Of a DNA stretch of 15,846 nt, positions 7,005 to 13,334 are shown piece by piece. Under the pieces are notes generated by a model, which did no database searches, had not been told where the DNA came from, and saw nothing but the letters and a program-made list of their open reading frames with translations. Made by a program: the position numbers and the translations under genes. The DNA is from DASPKS01 sp035628035 (GTDB lineage: Bacteria; Bacteroidota; Rhodothermia; Rhodothermales; Rubricoccaceae): positions 1 to 15,846 of the forward strand of contig DASPKS010000143.1 in NCBI GenBank assembly GCA_035628035.1, in the 5' to 3' direction. Position 1 is the first letter of the stretch; each line of letters opens with the position of its first letter.

Positions 7005-7862
7005 TTACGAAGCCAGCCACGCGCCGACGATGCGGGGGCGGCCGGCGAGGTCACGGCGGAGCATGGGGTCGGCCAGACCCGCCTCGGCGAACAGCGCCCG
7101 CACGGCCTCGCCGTAGTCGGCGTGGGTCTCTACCACGAGGCACCCGCCGGGCTTGAGGAGGCGCGGGGCCAGCCGCGCCAGCGCGCGGTAGAACACGAGG
7201 GGGTCGGCGTCGTCGACGAACAGCGCCGTCGGGGGCTCGTGCTCGATCACCTCCGGCGCCAGGGTCTCGCGATCCTTCGTCGGCACGTAGGGGGGGTTGG
7301 CCACGATGAGGTCGAACGTTGGCGGGGCGGCGTGGGCGAAGGCGGGGTCGAGCACGTCGGCCAGCACGAACGTGAGCTGGAGCCCGAGCACGACGGCGTT
7401 GTCGGCGGCGACGGCGAGGGCGGCCTCCGAGACGTCGCAGGCGAACACCTCGGCGTCGGGGCGGCGGTGCTTGAGGGCGAGGGCGAGCGCGCCGGAGCCC
7501 GTTCCGACGTCGAGCACCCACGGCCGCTCGACGGCGGCGAGCCGGCGGAGCGCCTCCTCAGCCACCTCCTCCGTCTCCGGACGGGGGATGAGCACGGCCG
7601 GCGTCACGCGGAGGCGGAGCCCGCAGAAGTCGGCGTGGCCGAGGACGTACTGCACGGGCTCGCGGCGGAGGCGGCGGGCCAGGAGCCCCTCGAACGCGGC
7701 GTGCGCCTCGTCGGGGACGGGCTCGTGGGGGTGGGCGTAGAGCGCGGCGCGGTTTACGCCGAGCACCTCTTCGAGGAGCCACTCCACGTTGCGCCGGGCG
7801 TCCTCCACACCCGCGCCCTCCAGCCGGGCGACGGCGTTCTCGAGGAGGGCGTGGCGGGTCAT
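7005..7862 (-). CDS. prmC: Peptide chain release factor N5-glutamine methyltransferase PrmC
   Basis: This 285-residue enzyme methylates the glutamine of the GGQ motif in release factors RF1 and RF2, using S-adenosylmethionine in the cytoplasm. The N-terminal helical domain is present (residues 1-70), followed by EPVQYVLGHADFCGL (68-82) and LIPRPETEEV (91-100), which are hallmarks of PrmC/HemK. The SAM-binding loop VLDVGTGSG (116-124) and the catalytic NPPY (189-192) are intact. The length matches the family. ATG 7862 is used because it starts at the conserved N-terminus; the frame stays open upstream to 7946 but without family similarity. prmC often sits next to prfA, but that gene is not here. 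The upstream acylphosphatase gene ends 80 nt away, leaving room for the candidate promoter. Confidence 0.95.
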   Translation of the reverse strand: MTRHALLENAVARLEGAGVEDARRNVEWLLEEVLGVNRAALYAHPHEPVPDEAHAAFEGLLARRLRREPVQYVLGHADFCGLRLRVTPAVLIPRPETEEVAEEALRRLAAVERPWVLDVGTGSGALALALKHRRPDAEVFACDVSEAALAVAADNAVVLGLQLTFVLADVLDPAFAHAAPPTFDLIVANPPYVPTKDRETLAPEVIEHEPPTALFVDDADPLVFYRALARLAPRLLKPGGCLVVETHADYGEAVRALFAEAGLADPMLRRDLAGRPRIVGAWLAS

Positions 7863-7890
7863 CCGTGAGGGGCGCAGGACGGAGGGGGTA

Positions 7891-7910
7891 GCGGCCCAAA
7901 GAAAGGCCGC
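7891..7910. repeat. Short inverted repeat upstream of prmC
   Basis: GCGGCC (7891-7896) and GGCCGC (7905-7910) form a perfect 6-bp stem whose 8-nt loop, read on the minus strand, is TTTCTTTG. It is in the 80-nt gap between the acylphosphatase fusion and prmC, and could be a weak terminator or an operator around the -7 element. Confidence 0.4.
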
Positions 7911-7927
7911 ACGCCCCGCATTTCCAA
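7897..7927 (-). promoter_or_regulatory. prmC: Candidate prmC promoter
   Basis: On the minus strand TTG (7927-7925, within GTTGG) precedes TTTCTTTG (7904-7897) by 20 nt. The latter matches five of the six fixed positions of the Bacteroidota -7 element TAnnTTTG. Initiation near 7890 would give a leader of about 28 nt. Confidence 0.45.
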
Positions 7928-7942
7928 CCCCCTCCCCCCTCC

Positions 7943-8881
7943 TCAATACTCGATGGAGAACGCCGTATGGCGGCCGGTCGCGGGCTCCCAGGTGACGTCG
8001 ACCTCGGCGACCTCCGCCAGCGGGGGGCCTTCGCGGAGGCTCGCGAGGTACCGCTCTAGCGCCTCGCGCCGCCCCTCCGCCACGACGGTCACGCCGCCGC
8101 CGGGCTCGTTCCGCACGAACCCGTACAGCCCGAACCGCTTCGCCTCGGCCCGCGCGAAGTACCGGAAGCCCACGCCCTGCACGCGGCCCGAGATTTCGGC
8201 CTCGACGCGGACGGCGTCGGGGGCGGGAAGCGCGGGCGGTGGGGGCGGCACCTTCGCCTTCGCCTTTGGCCTGGAGACCACTACCTCTGGGGGCTTGGCC
8301 TTCGGCACCTGTGCCGGGGCCGTCTCGGGCGGCGCGGGCAGGGCCTTCGGCGCGCTGGCCGGGGCCGCCTTCACCGGGGCGGCCTTCAGCGCCTTCGCAG
8401 GCGGAGCTTTTGCCGCCCGAACGTCGGCCGACACGGCCTTGTCGGACGCGCCCTTCACACGCGCGAGCTTCGGGGGCGCAGCCTTGGCCTTCGGCGCCTC
8501 AGCGAGCGCAGGCTTCCCCATCGAAGCCTTCGCCGCGACCTTGGCCGGTGGAGCCTTTGCCGGCGCGGCCTTGGCCCGCCCGTTCTTCGCAGGGCTGACC
8601 TTCTTGGAGGCCACCTTCGCAGTCCCCTTCGGCTTCGGAGGCTTGGCCACCGTCTTCATGGCCGGGCCCTTCGCCTTCGGTCCCTTGGAGGGTGCCGCCT
8701 TGGCCGGCCCGGACTTGCCCTTCGGTGTTTTGGCCGGCGCCGCCTTGACCGCCGATCCCCTCCGTGCCGCCGCCTTGGGCGGCGCGCCCTTCTTCGATAC
8801 AGCCTTGCCCTTCAGCGCCTTGGTGGCCGGCGCCTTAGAAGAAGGGCGCGTGGTCTTGACACCGCGCGCCCGGGGCATCAT
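7943..8881 (-). CDS. Acylphosphatase with long histone-H1-like Lys/Ala/Pro-rich N-terminal extension
   Basis: This 312-residue protein has two distinct parts. Residues 224-312 are a complete acylphosphatase domain: GRVQGVGFRYFARAEA contains the phosphate-loop Arg (about residue 240), and GFVRNEPGGGV contains the catalytic Asn (about residue 258). The domain hydrolyses carboxyl-phosphate bonds such as acetyl- or acyl-phosphates. Residues 1-223 are low-complexity, made of KAAPAK/PKAK-type units with about 44 Lys, only about 6 acidic residues and no aromatic residue or Cys, like bacterial H1-type proteins (Hc1, AlgP). That part should be disordered and able to bind nucleic acid or polyanions. 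Stand-alone acylphosphatases are only about 90 residues. ATG 8881 (tandem ATGATG) starts 26 nt after the phhA stop, so it is likely in the phhA operon. The domain call is firm; the tail's role is inference. Confidence 0.9.
   Translation of the reverse strand: MMPRARGVKTTRPSSKAPATKALKGKAVSKKGAPPKAAARRGSAVKAAPAKTPKGKSGPAKAAPSKGPKAKGPAMKTVAKPPKPKGTAKVASKKVSPAKNGRAKAAPAKAPPAKVAAKASMGKPALAEAPKAKAAPPKLARVKGASDKAVSADVRAAKAPPAKALKAAPVKAAPASAPKALPAPPETAPAQVPKAKPPEVVVSRPKAKAKVPPPPPALPAPDAVRVEAEISGRVQGVGFRYFARAEAKRFGLYGFVRNEPGGGVTVVAEGRREALERYLASLREGPPLAEVAEVDVTWEPATGRHTAFSIEY
8213..8881 (-). repeat. Low-complexity region encoding imperfect Ala-Lys-Pro units
   Basis: This stretch encodes residues 1-223 of the acylphosphatase fusion. 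On the plus strand it reads as degenerate repeats around GCCTTGGCC, GCCTTCGGC and GCCTTCGC. Units vary in length and sequence, so it is a degenerate repeat rather than a clean tandem array, but it would be prone to in-frame expansion or contraction. Confidence 0.7.
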
Positions 8882-8907
8882 AGGGGCGGACTGCCGGGGC
8901 AACGGAC

Positions 8908-9753
8908 TCAGGCGGAGAGGAGGCCCCGGCTCGTCGCCCACGCCCGGAACTCCGTCACGAGCTGGTCGAACGACTCCAGCACGAACAGGATGGGCTGGAG
9001 GTGCCACACCTCGTAGTCCTGGTTGATCACGGCGTCGACGGAGAACGGGCGGTGCTCGGCGTTGTCGAGGGCGTGAACGACCTCGCCTTTGGAAGAGAGC
9101 ACGCCGGCCCCGAAGATGCGGATCTCGTCGGGATCGCGGATGAGCCCGAACTCCACAGTGAACCAGTGGAGCCGCTCGAGGCTCTGCCGGTCCATCCCCT
9201 TTGCGCCGAGGGCAGCCTGCCCGAAGAGCTGGTAAAAGTCGGCGAAGGCCGGCTGCGTGAGCATCGGCATGTGGCCGAAGATGTCGTGGAAGAGGTCGGG
9301 CGCGGGGGTATAGTCGAGCTCGTGCTTCCCGCGGATGTAGTCGGTGCTGGGGAATTCGCGCCGGGAGAGGAGCGTGAAGAAGTCGCGCTCATGGAGGAGG
9401 CCGGGGATGCGGGCCACCTTCCAGCCGGTCTCGCGGTCGAGCGCGCGCGAGAGGTCGGCCAGCGCGGGGATCCGGTCCGGCGTCATGTCGAGCTTCCGGA
9501 CGCCTTCGAGGTAGGCCGCCCCGGCGCGGCCCGGCAGCAGCTCCATCTGCCGCTGGAAGAGGAACCGCCAGTTCTCGTGGTCCTCCTCCGTGTAGTCGGG
9601 GTAGACGATCTCGTCGCCGACGGGCGGGGGGCCGTCGAGGGTCTGCGGGACGCAGCGGGGGTCGATCTCGGCCACGCCCTCCTTCTCGTAGGCGGACTTC
9701 GGGGCGTCGGCGTCGACCGGGTCGGCGTCGACGGGGAGGGTCGTCTCGTTCAT
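8908..9753 (-). CDS. phhA: Phenylalanine 4-hydroxylase
   Basis: This 281-residue enzyme hydroxylates phenylalanine to tyrosine using O2, a reduced pterin and non-haem iron. The iron ligands are visible: His156 and His161 in DLFHDIFGH and Glu201 in WFTVEFGL. The diagnostic YIRGKHELDYTPAPD (139-153) precedes them. The length matches monodomain bacterial enzymes, with no N-terminal regulatory ACT domain. The first about 30 residues are acidic and contain a VDAD duplication, encoded by two 12-bp direct repeats (9706-9717 and 9721-9732). ATG 9753 is clear, without a Shine-Dalgarno. The partner pterin-carbinolamine dehydratase (phhB) is not in the window. Downstream is the acylphosphatase fusion after 26 nt. 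Confidence 0.96.
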   Translation of the reverse strand: MNETTLPVDADPVDADAPKSAYEKEGVAEIDPRCVPQTLDGPPPVGDEIVYPDYTEEDHENWRFLFQRQMELLPGRAGAAYLEGVRKLDMTPDRIPALADLSRALDRETGWKVARIPGLLHERDFFTLLSRREFPSTDYIRGKHELDYTPAPDLFHDIFGHMPMLTQPAFADFYQLFGQAALGAKGMDRQSLERLHWFTVEFGLIRDPDEIRIFGAGVLSSKGEVVHALDNAEHRPFSVDAVINQDYEVWHLQPILFVLESFDQLVTEFRAWATSRGLLSA

Positions 9754-9779
9754 GGCAGGAAGGGCTCAGGGGAGCGCCG

Positions 9780-9809
9780 GCAAGGTACGCGGCGCGGCGG
9801 TTCGGTCAA
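9780..9809 (-). promoter_or_regulatory. phhA: Candidate phhA promoter
   Basis: On the minus strand TTG (9809-9807, within TTGACC) is followed after 19 nt by TACCTTGC (9787-9780), a partial match to TAnnTTTG. It overlaps the stop codon of the upstream small membrane-protein gene and would start transcription about 20 nt before the phhA ATG. Confidence 0.4.
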
Positions 9810-10045
9810 TGCTGAATCGGCCGCTCCTCGGTGCCGGCCCGGCCCCGCCGCGCAAGCATCACGCCTACAGTGAGGAGCGCCGCCGCTGCACCGACGGCCG
9901 CGGCGAGGGCCCAGCTCGCCCCCTCGTCGTCCGTGAGGCGCGGGGCCGCAAGGGCGGCCAGCATAAACACGGACAGCCCTACGATGAGGGCGGTCCACCA
10001 GCGGAGGTTGCCGGGGGCGGGGGGCGGAGCAGGGTCGGAGGCCAT
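9806..10045 (-). CDS. Small two-helix membrane protein, unknown function
   Basis: This 79-residue protein has a short Pro/Ala-rich N-terminus, a first hydrophobic helix (about 16-34, WWTALIVGLSVFMLAALAA), a short acidic loop (RLTDDEGAS) and a second helix (about 45-64, rich in Ala, Val and Leu). It ends in a basic, polar tail (RRGRAGTEERPIQH). The positive-charge distribution suggests that both termini are cytoplasmic. I do not recognise a family. It lies 69 nt downstream of the GH3 hydrolase stop and 52 nt upstream of phhA on the same strand. The clear ATG, the membrane topology and its fit in the gene order support it being real. It could be a DUF-type accessory membrane protein. Confidence 0.65.
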   Translation of the reverse strand: MASDPAPPPAPGNLRWWTALIVGLSVFMLAALAAPRLTDDEGASWALAAAVGAAAALLTVGVMLARRGRAGTEERPIQH

Positions 10046-10084
10046 CGCAGAGGGGGCAGGATGACGGGCCGGAGCGGGAAACGG

Positions 10085-10098
10085 CCCCCGGCGGGGGG
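10085..10098 (-). terminator. Weak GC hairpin after the GH3 gene
   Basis: In the gap downstream of the GH3 stop, five C (10085-10089) and five G (10094-10098) form a short stem with a 4-nt loop. Read on the minus strand it is followed by CCGTTTCCC. The stem is short and the T-run is only three, so this is a weak terminator candidate at best. Confidence 0.2.
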
Positions 10099-10114
10099 AG
10101 GTTTCGGGGCGCGC

Positions 10115-11683
10115 TCAGCCCTGCCGGAGCCGCGCCGCGAGCGCGCGCTGGCTCGCCGGCACATCGCTGAAGGTGACGAGCCGCGCCGTGGCGCCCTCCA
10201 GCCCGTCGAGCCCGCGCGGGCTGCCGAGCGCAGCGAGCACGGTCGGCCGCGTGCGCATGGCCTCCTCGACGAGCGGGCGCGCCGCCTCCGGCAGCCCGAA
10301 GGCCCGCCACGCCGCCGGCTTCACGACGAGCGCCACGACGACCTTCTCGGCCCGCTGGAGGTCCATGTGGAGGGAGGGGAGCCCTTCTTCGTCGGTGGCG
10401 ACCCACTCTCGGTAGACCGCGAAGGGGAAGGCCTCGCGGACGGCGGCGCCGAGCGCCTGCTCGGGCGGGTCGAGCGGAGAGGCGTGCGGGCGTACGAGGA
10501 GGACGAGGACCCCCTCCCCCTGCCCGAGGTGCGGCAGGTCGCCCTCCAGCAGGGTGACGGCGCGTCGGGCCACGTCGTCGGCCAGGGCGCGGTGCGCCTC
10601 GGCGCCGACCACCGACTCGGGGTATGCGAGCGACGGATCGCGGAAGACGCCTTCGCCGAACCGCGTGCGCAGCCGGGTACGCATCGCCTCCACGCGGGTC
10701 AGCGCCTCGTCGAGCCGTTCTTCTTCGAGGCCTCCTTCCTCCACGGCCCTCGCCAGTCCTTCGACCAGCGCCTCCGGGTCCTGCGGGTCGAGCAGGAGGT
10801 CCACGCCGGCCGCGACGAGCTCGGCGGCCATCTCGGCCTCGCTGCGGCTGGCCTCGCGGATGCCGCCCATGTGCAGGCTGTCCGTGACGACGACGCCCTC
10901 GAACCCCATCTCGTGCCGAAGAAGCCCCGTGAGGATCGGGCGCGAGCGCGTGGCCGGGCGTCCGGACGGGTCGAGCGCGGGGTAGGCCACGTGGGCCGTC
11001 ATCACGAGGTCGGTGCCCGCGTCGAGCGCCGTGCGGAAGGGGACGAGGTCGGTGGCGCCGAGCACCTCGCGGGGGTCGCTCACCGTCGGAAGCACCGCAT
11101 GGGAGTCCTCGGCGGTGGCGCCGTGCCCGGGGAAGTGCTTGGCCGTCGTCGCGAGCCCCTCCCCTCGCGCGGCTTCTACGTAGGCGCGCACGAGCCGCGC
11201 CACCCGCGCGGGCTCCTCCCCGAAGGCGCGCGTGGCGATGATGGGGTTGTTCGCGTTCCGGTTCACGTCGGCCACCGGCGCGAAGGCCACGTGGACGCCG
11301 GCGGCGAGGGCTTCGCGGGCCCCCGCCGCCGCGAAGGCACGGACGGCCGCTTCGGCCTCGTCGTCGGGCATCGCGCCGAAGGCGCGGAGGTGGGGGAAGA
11401 CCGTCGGGCCACCGTCCGGCGGCGGGTGGACCTGCTGGCCGAGGCCGCGCTCCATGTCGGTCATCACGAGGAGCCCCGCGTCGCTCTTTCGTTGGAGGTC
11501 GAGGAGCGTCTCGCGCGTGGTGGGCCACCGCCCGTTGAACAGGATCAGCCCGCCGACGGGGTGGCGGTCGAGGAGCGCGGCGACGGCGGGCGCGTCGTCC
11601 TCGGCCGTGCGCGGCGGCACCATGTTGGAGCCGAGGCGGACGACGAGGAGGGCGGCGGCTTTTTCTCGGAGGGAGAGGGGCAC
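10115..11683 (-). CDS. Glycoside hydrolase family 3 beta-N-acetylhexosaminidase (NagZ-like, two-domain)
   Basis: This 522-residue enzyme probably removes beta-N-acetylglucosamine from muropeptides or other glycans. The GH3 TIM-barrel carries KHFPGHG (182-188), followed by EDSH (192-195), the NagZ-type flexible loop with Asp/His acid-base, and VVVTDSLHMGG (264-274) with the nucleophile Asp268. NRNANNPII...RAFGE (141-155) is also typical. Escherichia coli NagZ is about 340 residues; here about 180 further residues form a C-terminal domain, as in the longer Gram-positive and Bacteroidota forms. No signal peptide is seen, so it is predicted to be cytoplasmic. The start is GTG 11683, as no ATG lies upstream before an in-frame region without similarity. 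A role in peptidoglycan recycling fits, but glycan specificity is inferred. Confidence 0.9.
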   Translation of the reverse strand: MPLSLREKAAALLVVRLGSNMVPPRTAEDDAPAVAALLDRHPVGGLILFNGRWPTTRETLLDLQRKSDAGLLVMTDMERGLGQQVHPPPDGGPTVFPHLRAFGAMPDDEAEAAVRAFAAAGAREALAAGVHVAFAPVADVNRNANNPIIATRAFGEEPARVARLVRAYVEAARGEGLATTAKHFPGHGATAEDSHAVLPTVSDPREVLGATDLVPFRTALDAGTDLVMTAHVAYPALDPSGRPATRSRPILTGLLRHEMGFEGVVVTDSLHMGGIREASRSEAEMAAELVAAGVDLLLDPQDPEALVEGLARAVEEGGLEEERLDEALTRVEAMRTRLRTRFGEGVFRDPSLAYPESVVGAEAHRALADDVARRAVTLLEGDLPHLGQGEGVLVLLVRPHASPLDPPEQALGAAVREAFPFAVYREWVATDEEGLPSLHMDLQRAEKVVVALVVKPAAWRAFGLPEAARPLVEEAMRTRPTVLAALGSPRGLDGLEGATARLVTFSDVPASQRALAARLRQG

Positions 11684-11713
11684 GAGCAGAGGGGATGAGC
11701 CGACCGAATGATA

Positions 11714-11737
11714 GGGCCCTTCCCTCTCCTAGGGCCC
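11714..11737 (-). terminator. Possible hairpin at the nadD 3' end
   Basis: GGGCCCT (11714-11720) can pair with AGGGCCC (11731-11737) as a 7-bp stem with a 10-nt loop, overlapping the nadD stop codon (11729-11731). It sits in the 45-nt gap before the GH3 gene. The absence of a T-run makes it a weak candidate; it could equally be a regulatory structure. Confidence 0.25.
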
Positions 11738-12337
11738 GCTCCCTACGCCGTACAGTCCGCGGGCGGCGATGTAGTCCCGCACCGCATCGGGGACGAGGTA
11801 GCGGACGGTGCGGCCGGCGCGGAGGCGAGCGCGGAGCTCAGTGCCAGAGAGGTCGAGCAGCGGTGCGTCCACGAACCTCGTGCGCGCGAGCACTTCGGCC
11901 GCGACGGCGGCCTCGTCGAATCCGGGCCGGCGGTAGACGACGAGGCGGGCGAGGCGGAGGATCTCGTCAGGCGCGCGCCACGTGGAGAACTGCGCGAGGC
12001 TGTCGCCGCCAAGGATGAGCACGAGGTCGGCGGCGGGATACGCCTCCCGCAGCGCGCGGAGGGTGTCCACCGTGAAGGAGACCTCGCCCCGCCGGATCTC
12101 CAGATCGGACACCTCGAAACGTGGGTTGTCGGCCGTCGCCACACGCGTCATCGCGAGGCGGTCCTCGGCCGAGGCGAGGGCGGGGTCGGCCAGCTTGTGC
12201 GGCGGCGTCGCGGCAGGCATCCAGACGACGCGGTCGAGGCCGGCGGCGTCGGCCGCCGCCTCGGCGACGGCGAGGTGCGCCACGTGCGGCGGGTTGAACG
12301 AGCCGCCGAAGAGCGCGAGGGGCGCGGCCGTCGCCAT
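11729..12337 (-). CDS. nadD: Nicotinate-nucleotide adenylyltransferase
   Basis: This 202-residue enzyme adenylates nicotinate mononucleotide to deamido-NAD in the NAD synthesis pathway. The nucleotidyltransferase signature LALFGGSFNPPHVAHL (7-22, GxFNPxHxxH) is intact. VSFTVDTLRAL, LILGGDSLAQFSTW and the C-terminal DLSGTELRARL, equivalent to the ISSTxIR motif, are also present. ATG 12337 is chosen because it starts just before the first beta strand and gives the usual length; it lies 10 nt after the bamD stop. ATG 12358 would overlap bamD by 11 nt. A GGAGGGG run immediately precedes 12337 but is closer than an ideal Shine-Dalgarno. It is probably cotranscribed with bamD. Confidence 0.95.
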   Translation of the reverse strand: MATAAPLALFGGSFNPPHVAHLAVAEAAADAAGLDRVVWMPAATPPHKLADPALASAEDRLAMTRVATADNPRFEVSDLEIRRGEVSFTVDTLRALREAYPAADLVLILGGDSLAQFSTWRAPDEILRLARLVVYRRPGFDEAAVAAEVLARTRFVDAPLLDLSGTELRARLRAGRTVRYLVPDAVRDYIAARGLYGVGSGP

Positions 12338-12347
12338 CCCCTCCGCT

Positions 12348-13184
12348 TCAGCCGCCATCCCGGCCGTCGGTCGCCACCGGGGAGGCGGCAGGCTGCACCG
12401 CGCGGAGGCCGGCGTGGGCGCGGGCGTAGAGGGCTTCGGCCTCCGGCAGCAGCGGGCTCTGCGGGAAGAGCTGGACGAGCCGGTCGTACGTGTCGAGCGC
12501 CCGCTGGTACCGCTCGGCCTGCCGCTCCCGGATGCTGGCCTCGGCGAAGCGGATGTAGGCACGGATCGCCCCGACGAGGGCGTCGTCCGCGTAGGGCGAG
12601 GTGGGGAACTGCTCGAGGACGGCCTCGAACGAGAGCGCGGCGGCCTCGAACAGCTCGCGCCGCTCGTAGAGCCGGCCCGTCTCGTACTGCTTCCGCGCGA
12701 GCTTCTCCTGCAGCTCCTCCAGCACCGCGACGAGGTCGGCCGTCCGCGTGCTGGTGGGGTACCGCGTCATGAACGCGCGGATGTAGGCGATGGCCGTCTC
12801 GGTGTCGGTCTGGTCGAGCTGGTAGGGCGGGCTGAGGGCGGCGTAGCTACGGATGCGCTCGAACGCCGCCTCCTCCACGCGCGGGTCGTTGGGGTAGAGC
12901 TCGATGAACCGGGTGTACTCGGTGCCCGAGAGGAGGTACTGCTCGTCCTCGTAGTAGGCGCGGGCGAGGTAGAACTGCGCGTCGTCGGCCCACTCGTTGG
13001 TGCGGCCGAAGTCGAGCGCGGCGCGGAAGTGCTCGATGGCGCGGTCCCAGCGGCGCGCCTCGTAGGCGAGCATCCCGCGCTGGTAAGCCTCCTCCGGGCC
13101 GGCGGCCGTGAGGGGGGTGCTCGGCCCGCAGGCGGCCCCCCCGACGAGGACGAGCAGGCAGAGGAGGCGCACGAAAGGACGCAT
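12348..13184 (-). CDS. bamD: Outer-membrane beta-barrel assembly lipoprotein BamD
   Basis: This 278-residue protein has a lipoprotein signal sequence ending VGGAAC, with lipidation at Cys19, so it should be anchored at the inner face of the outer membrane. TPR repeats follow: EEAYQRGMLAYEARRWDRAIEHF, DDAQFYLARAYYEDEQYLLSG, then the BamD-typical block SPPYQLDQTDTETAI...FMTRYPTS and KLARKQYETGRLYERRELFEAA. The order and spacing match BamD/YfiO, a core partner of BamA in inserting outer-membrane proteins. ATG 13184 is chosen because it begins the signal sequence; the open frame further upstream has no signal. nadD follows after 10 nt. The C-terminal Pro/Ala-rich tail is longer than usual. Confidence 0.9.
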   Translation of the reverse strand: MRPFVRLLCLLVLVGGAACGPSTPLTAAGPEEAYQRGMLAYEARRWDRAIEHFRAALDFGRTNEWADDAQFYLARAYYEDEQYLLSGTEYTRFIELYPNDPRVEEAAFERIRSYAALSPPYQLDQTDTETAIAYIRAFMTRYPTSTRTADLVAVLEELQEKLARKQYETGRLYERRELFEAAALSFEAVLEQFPTSPYADDALVGAIRAYIRFAEASIRERQAERYQRALDTYDRLVQLFPQSPLLPEAEALYARAHAGLRAVQPAASPVATDGRDGG

Positions 13185-13334
13185 AAACAACGGGACGCGG
13201 GACCGAACGACGCGGGCCAGAACGCCGCGCGCGCGGGGCTTAGTATCGCGGCGAACGGCTAGGGGCAGGATACGCACGCCCACTTGCGCCGCCCCCCGCC
13301 CCACCCGTTTCGCCGGGATCTTCAAGGTTCTGCC

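Noticed and set aside
7953..9026. Long plus-strand open frame rich in Gly, Ala and Phe antisense to the acylphosphatase fusion
   Set aside because: It is the mirror of the Lys/Ala/Pro codons on the other strand, resembles no known protein, and runs across the acylphosphatase domain, the gene boundary and the 3' end of phhA. High GC removes stop codons by chance.
9752..11698. A 648-codon plus-strand open frame opposite the GH3 gene
   Set aside because: The minus-strand GH3 protein has clear catalytic motifs in order; the plus frame has low-complexity Arg/Gly/Glu content, which is a GC-rich shadow.
13223..13253. Inverted repeat CGCCGCG / CGCGGCG upstream of bamD
   Set aside because: A 7-bp stem of pure CG dinucleotides with a 17-nt loop is expected by chance in sequence this GC-rich; I see no matching promoter element.
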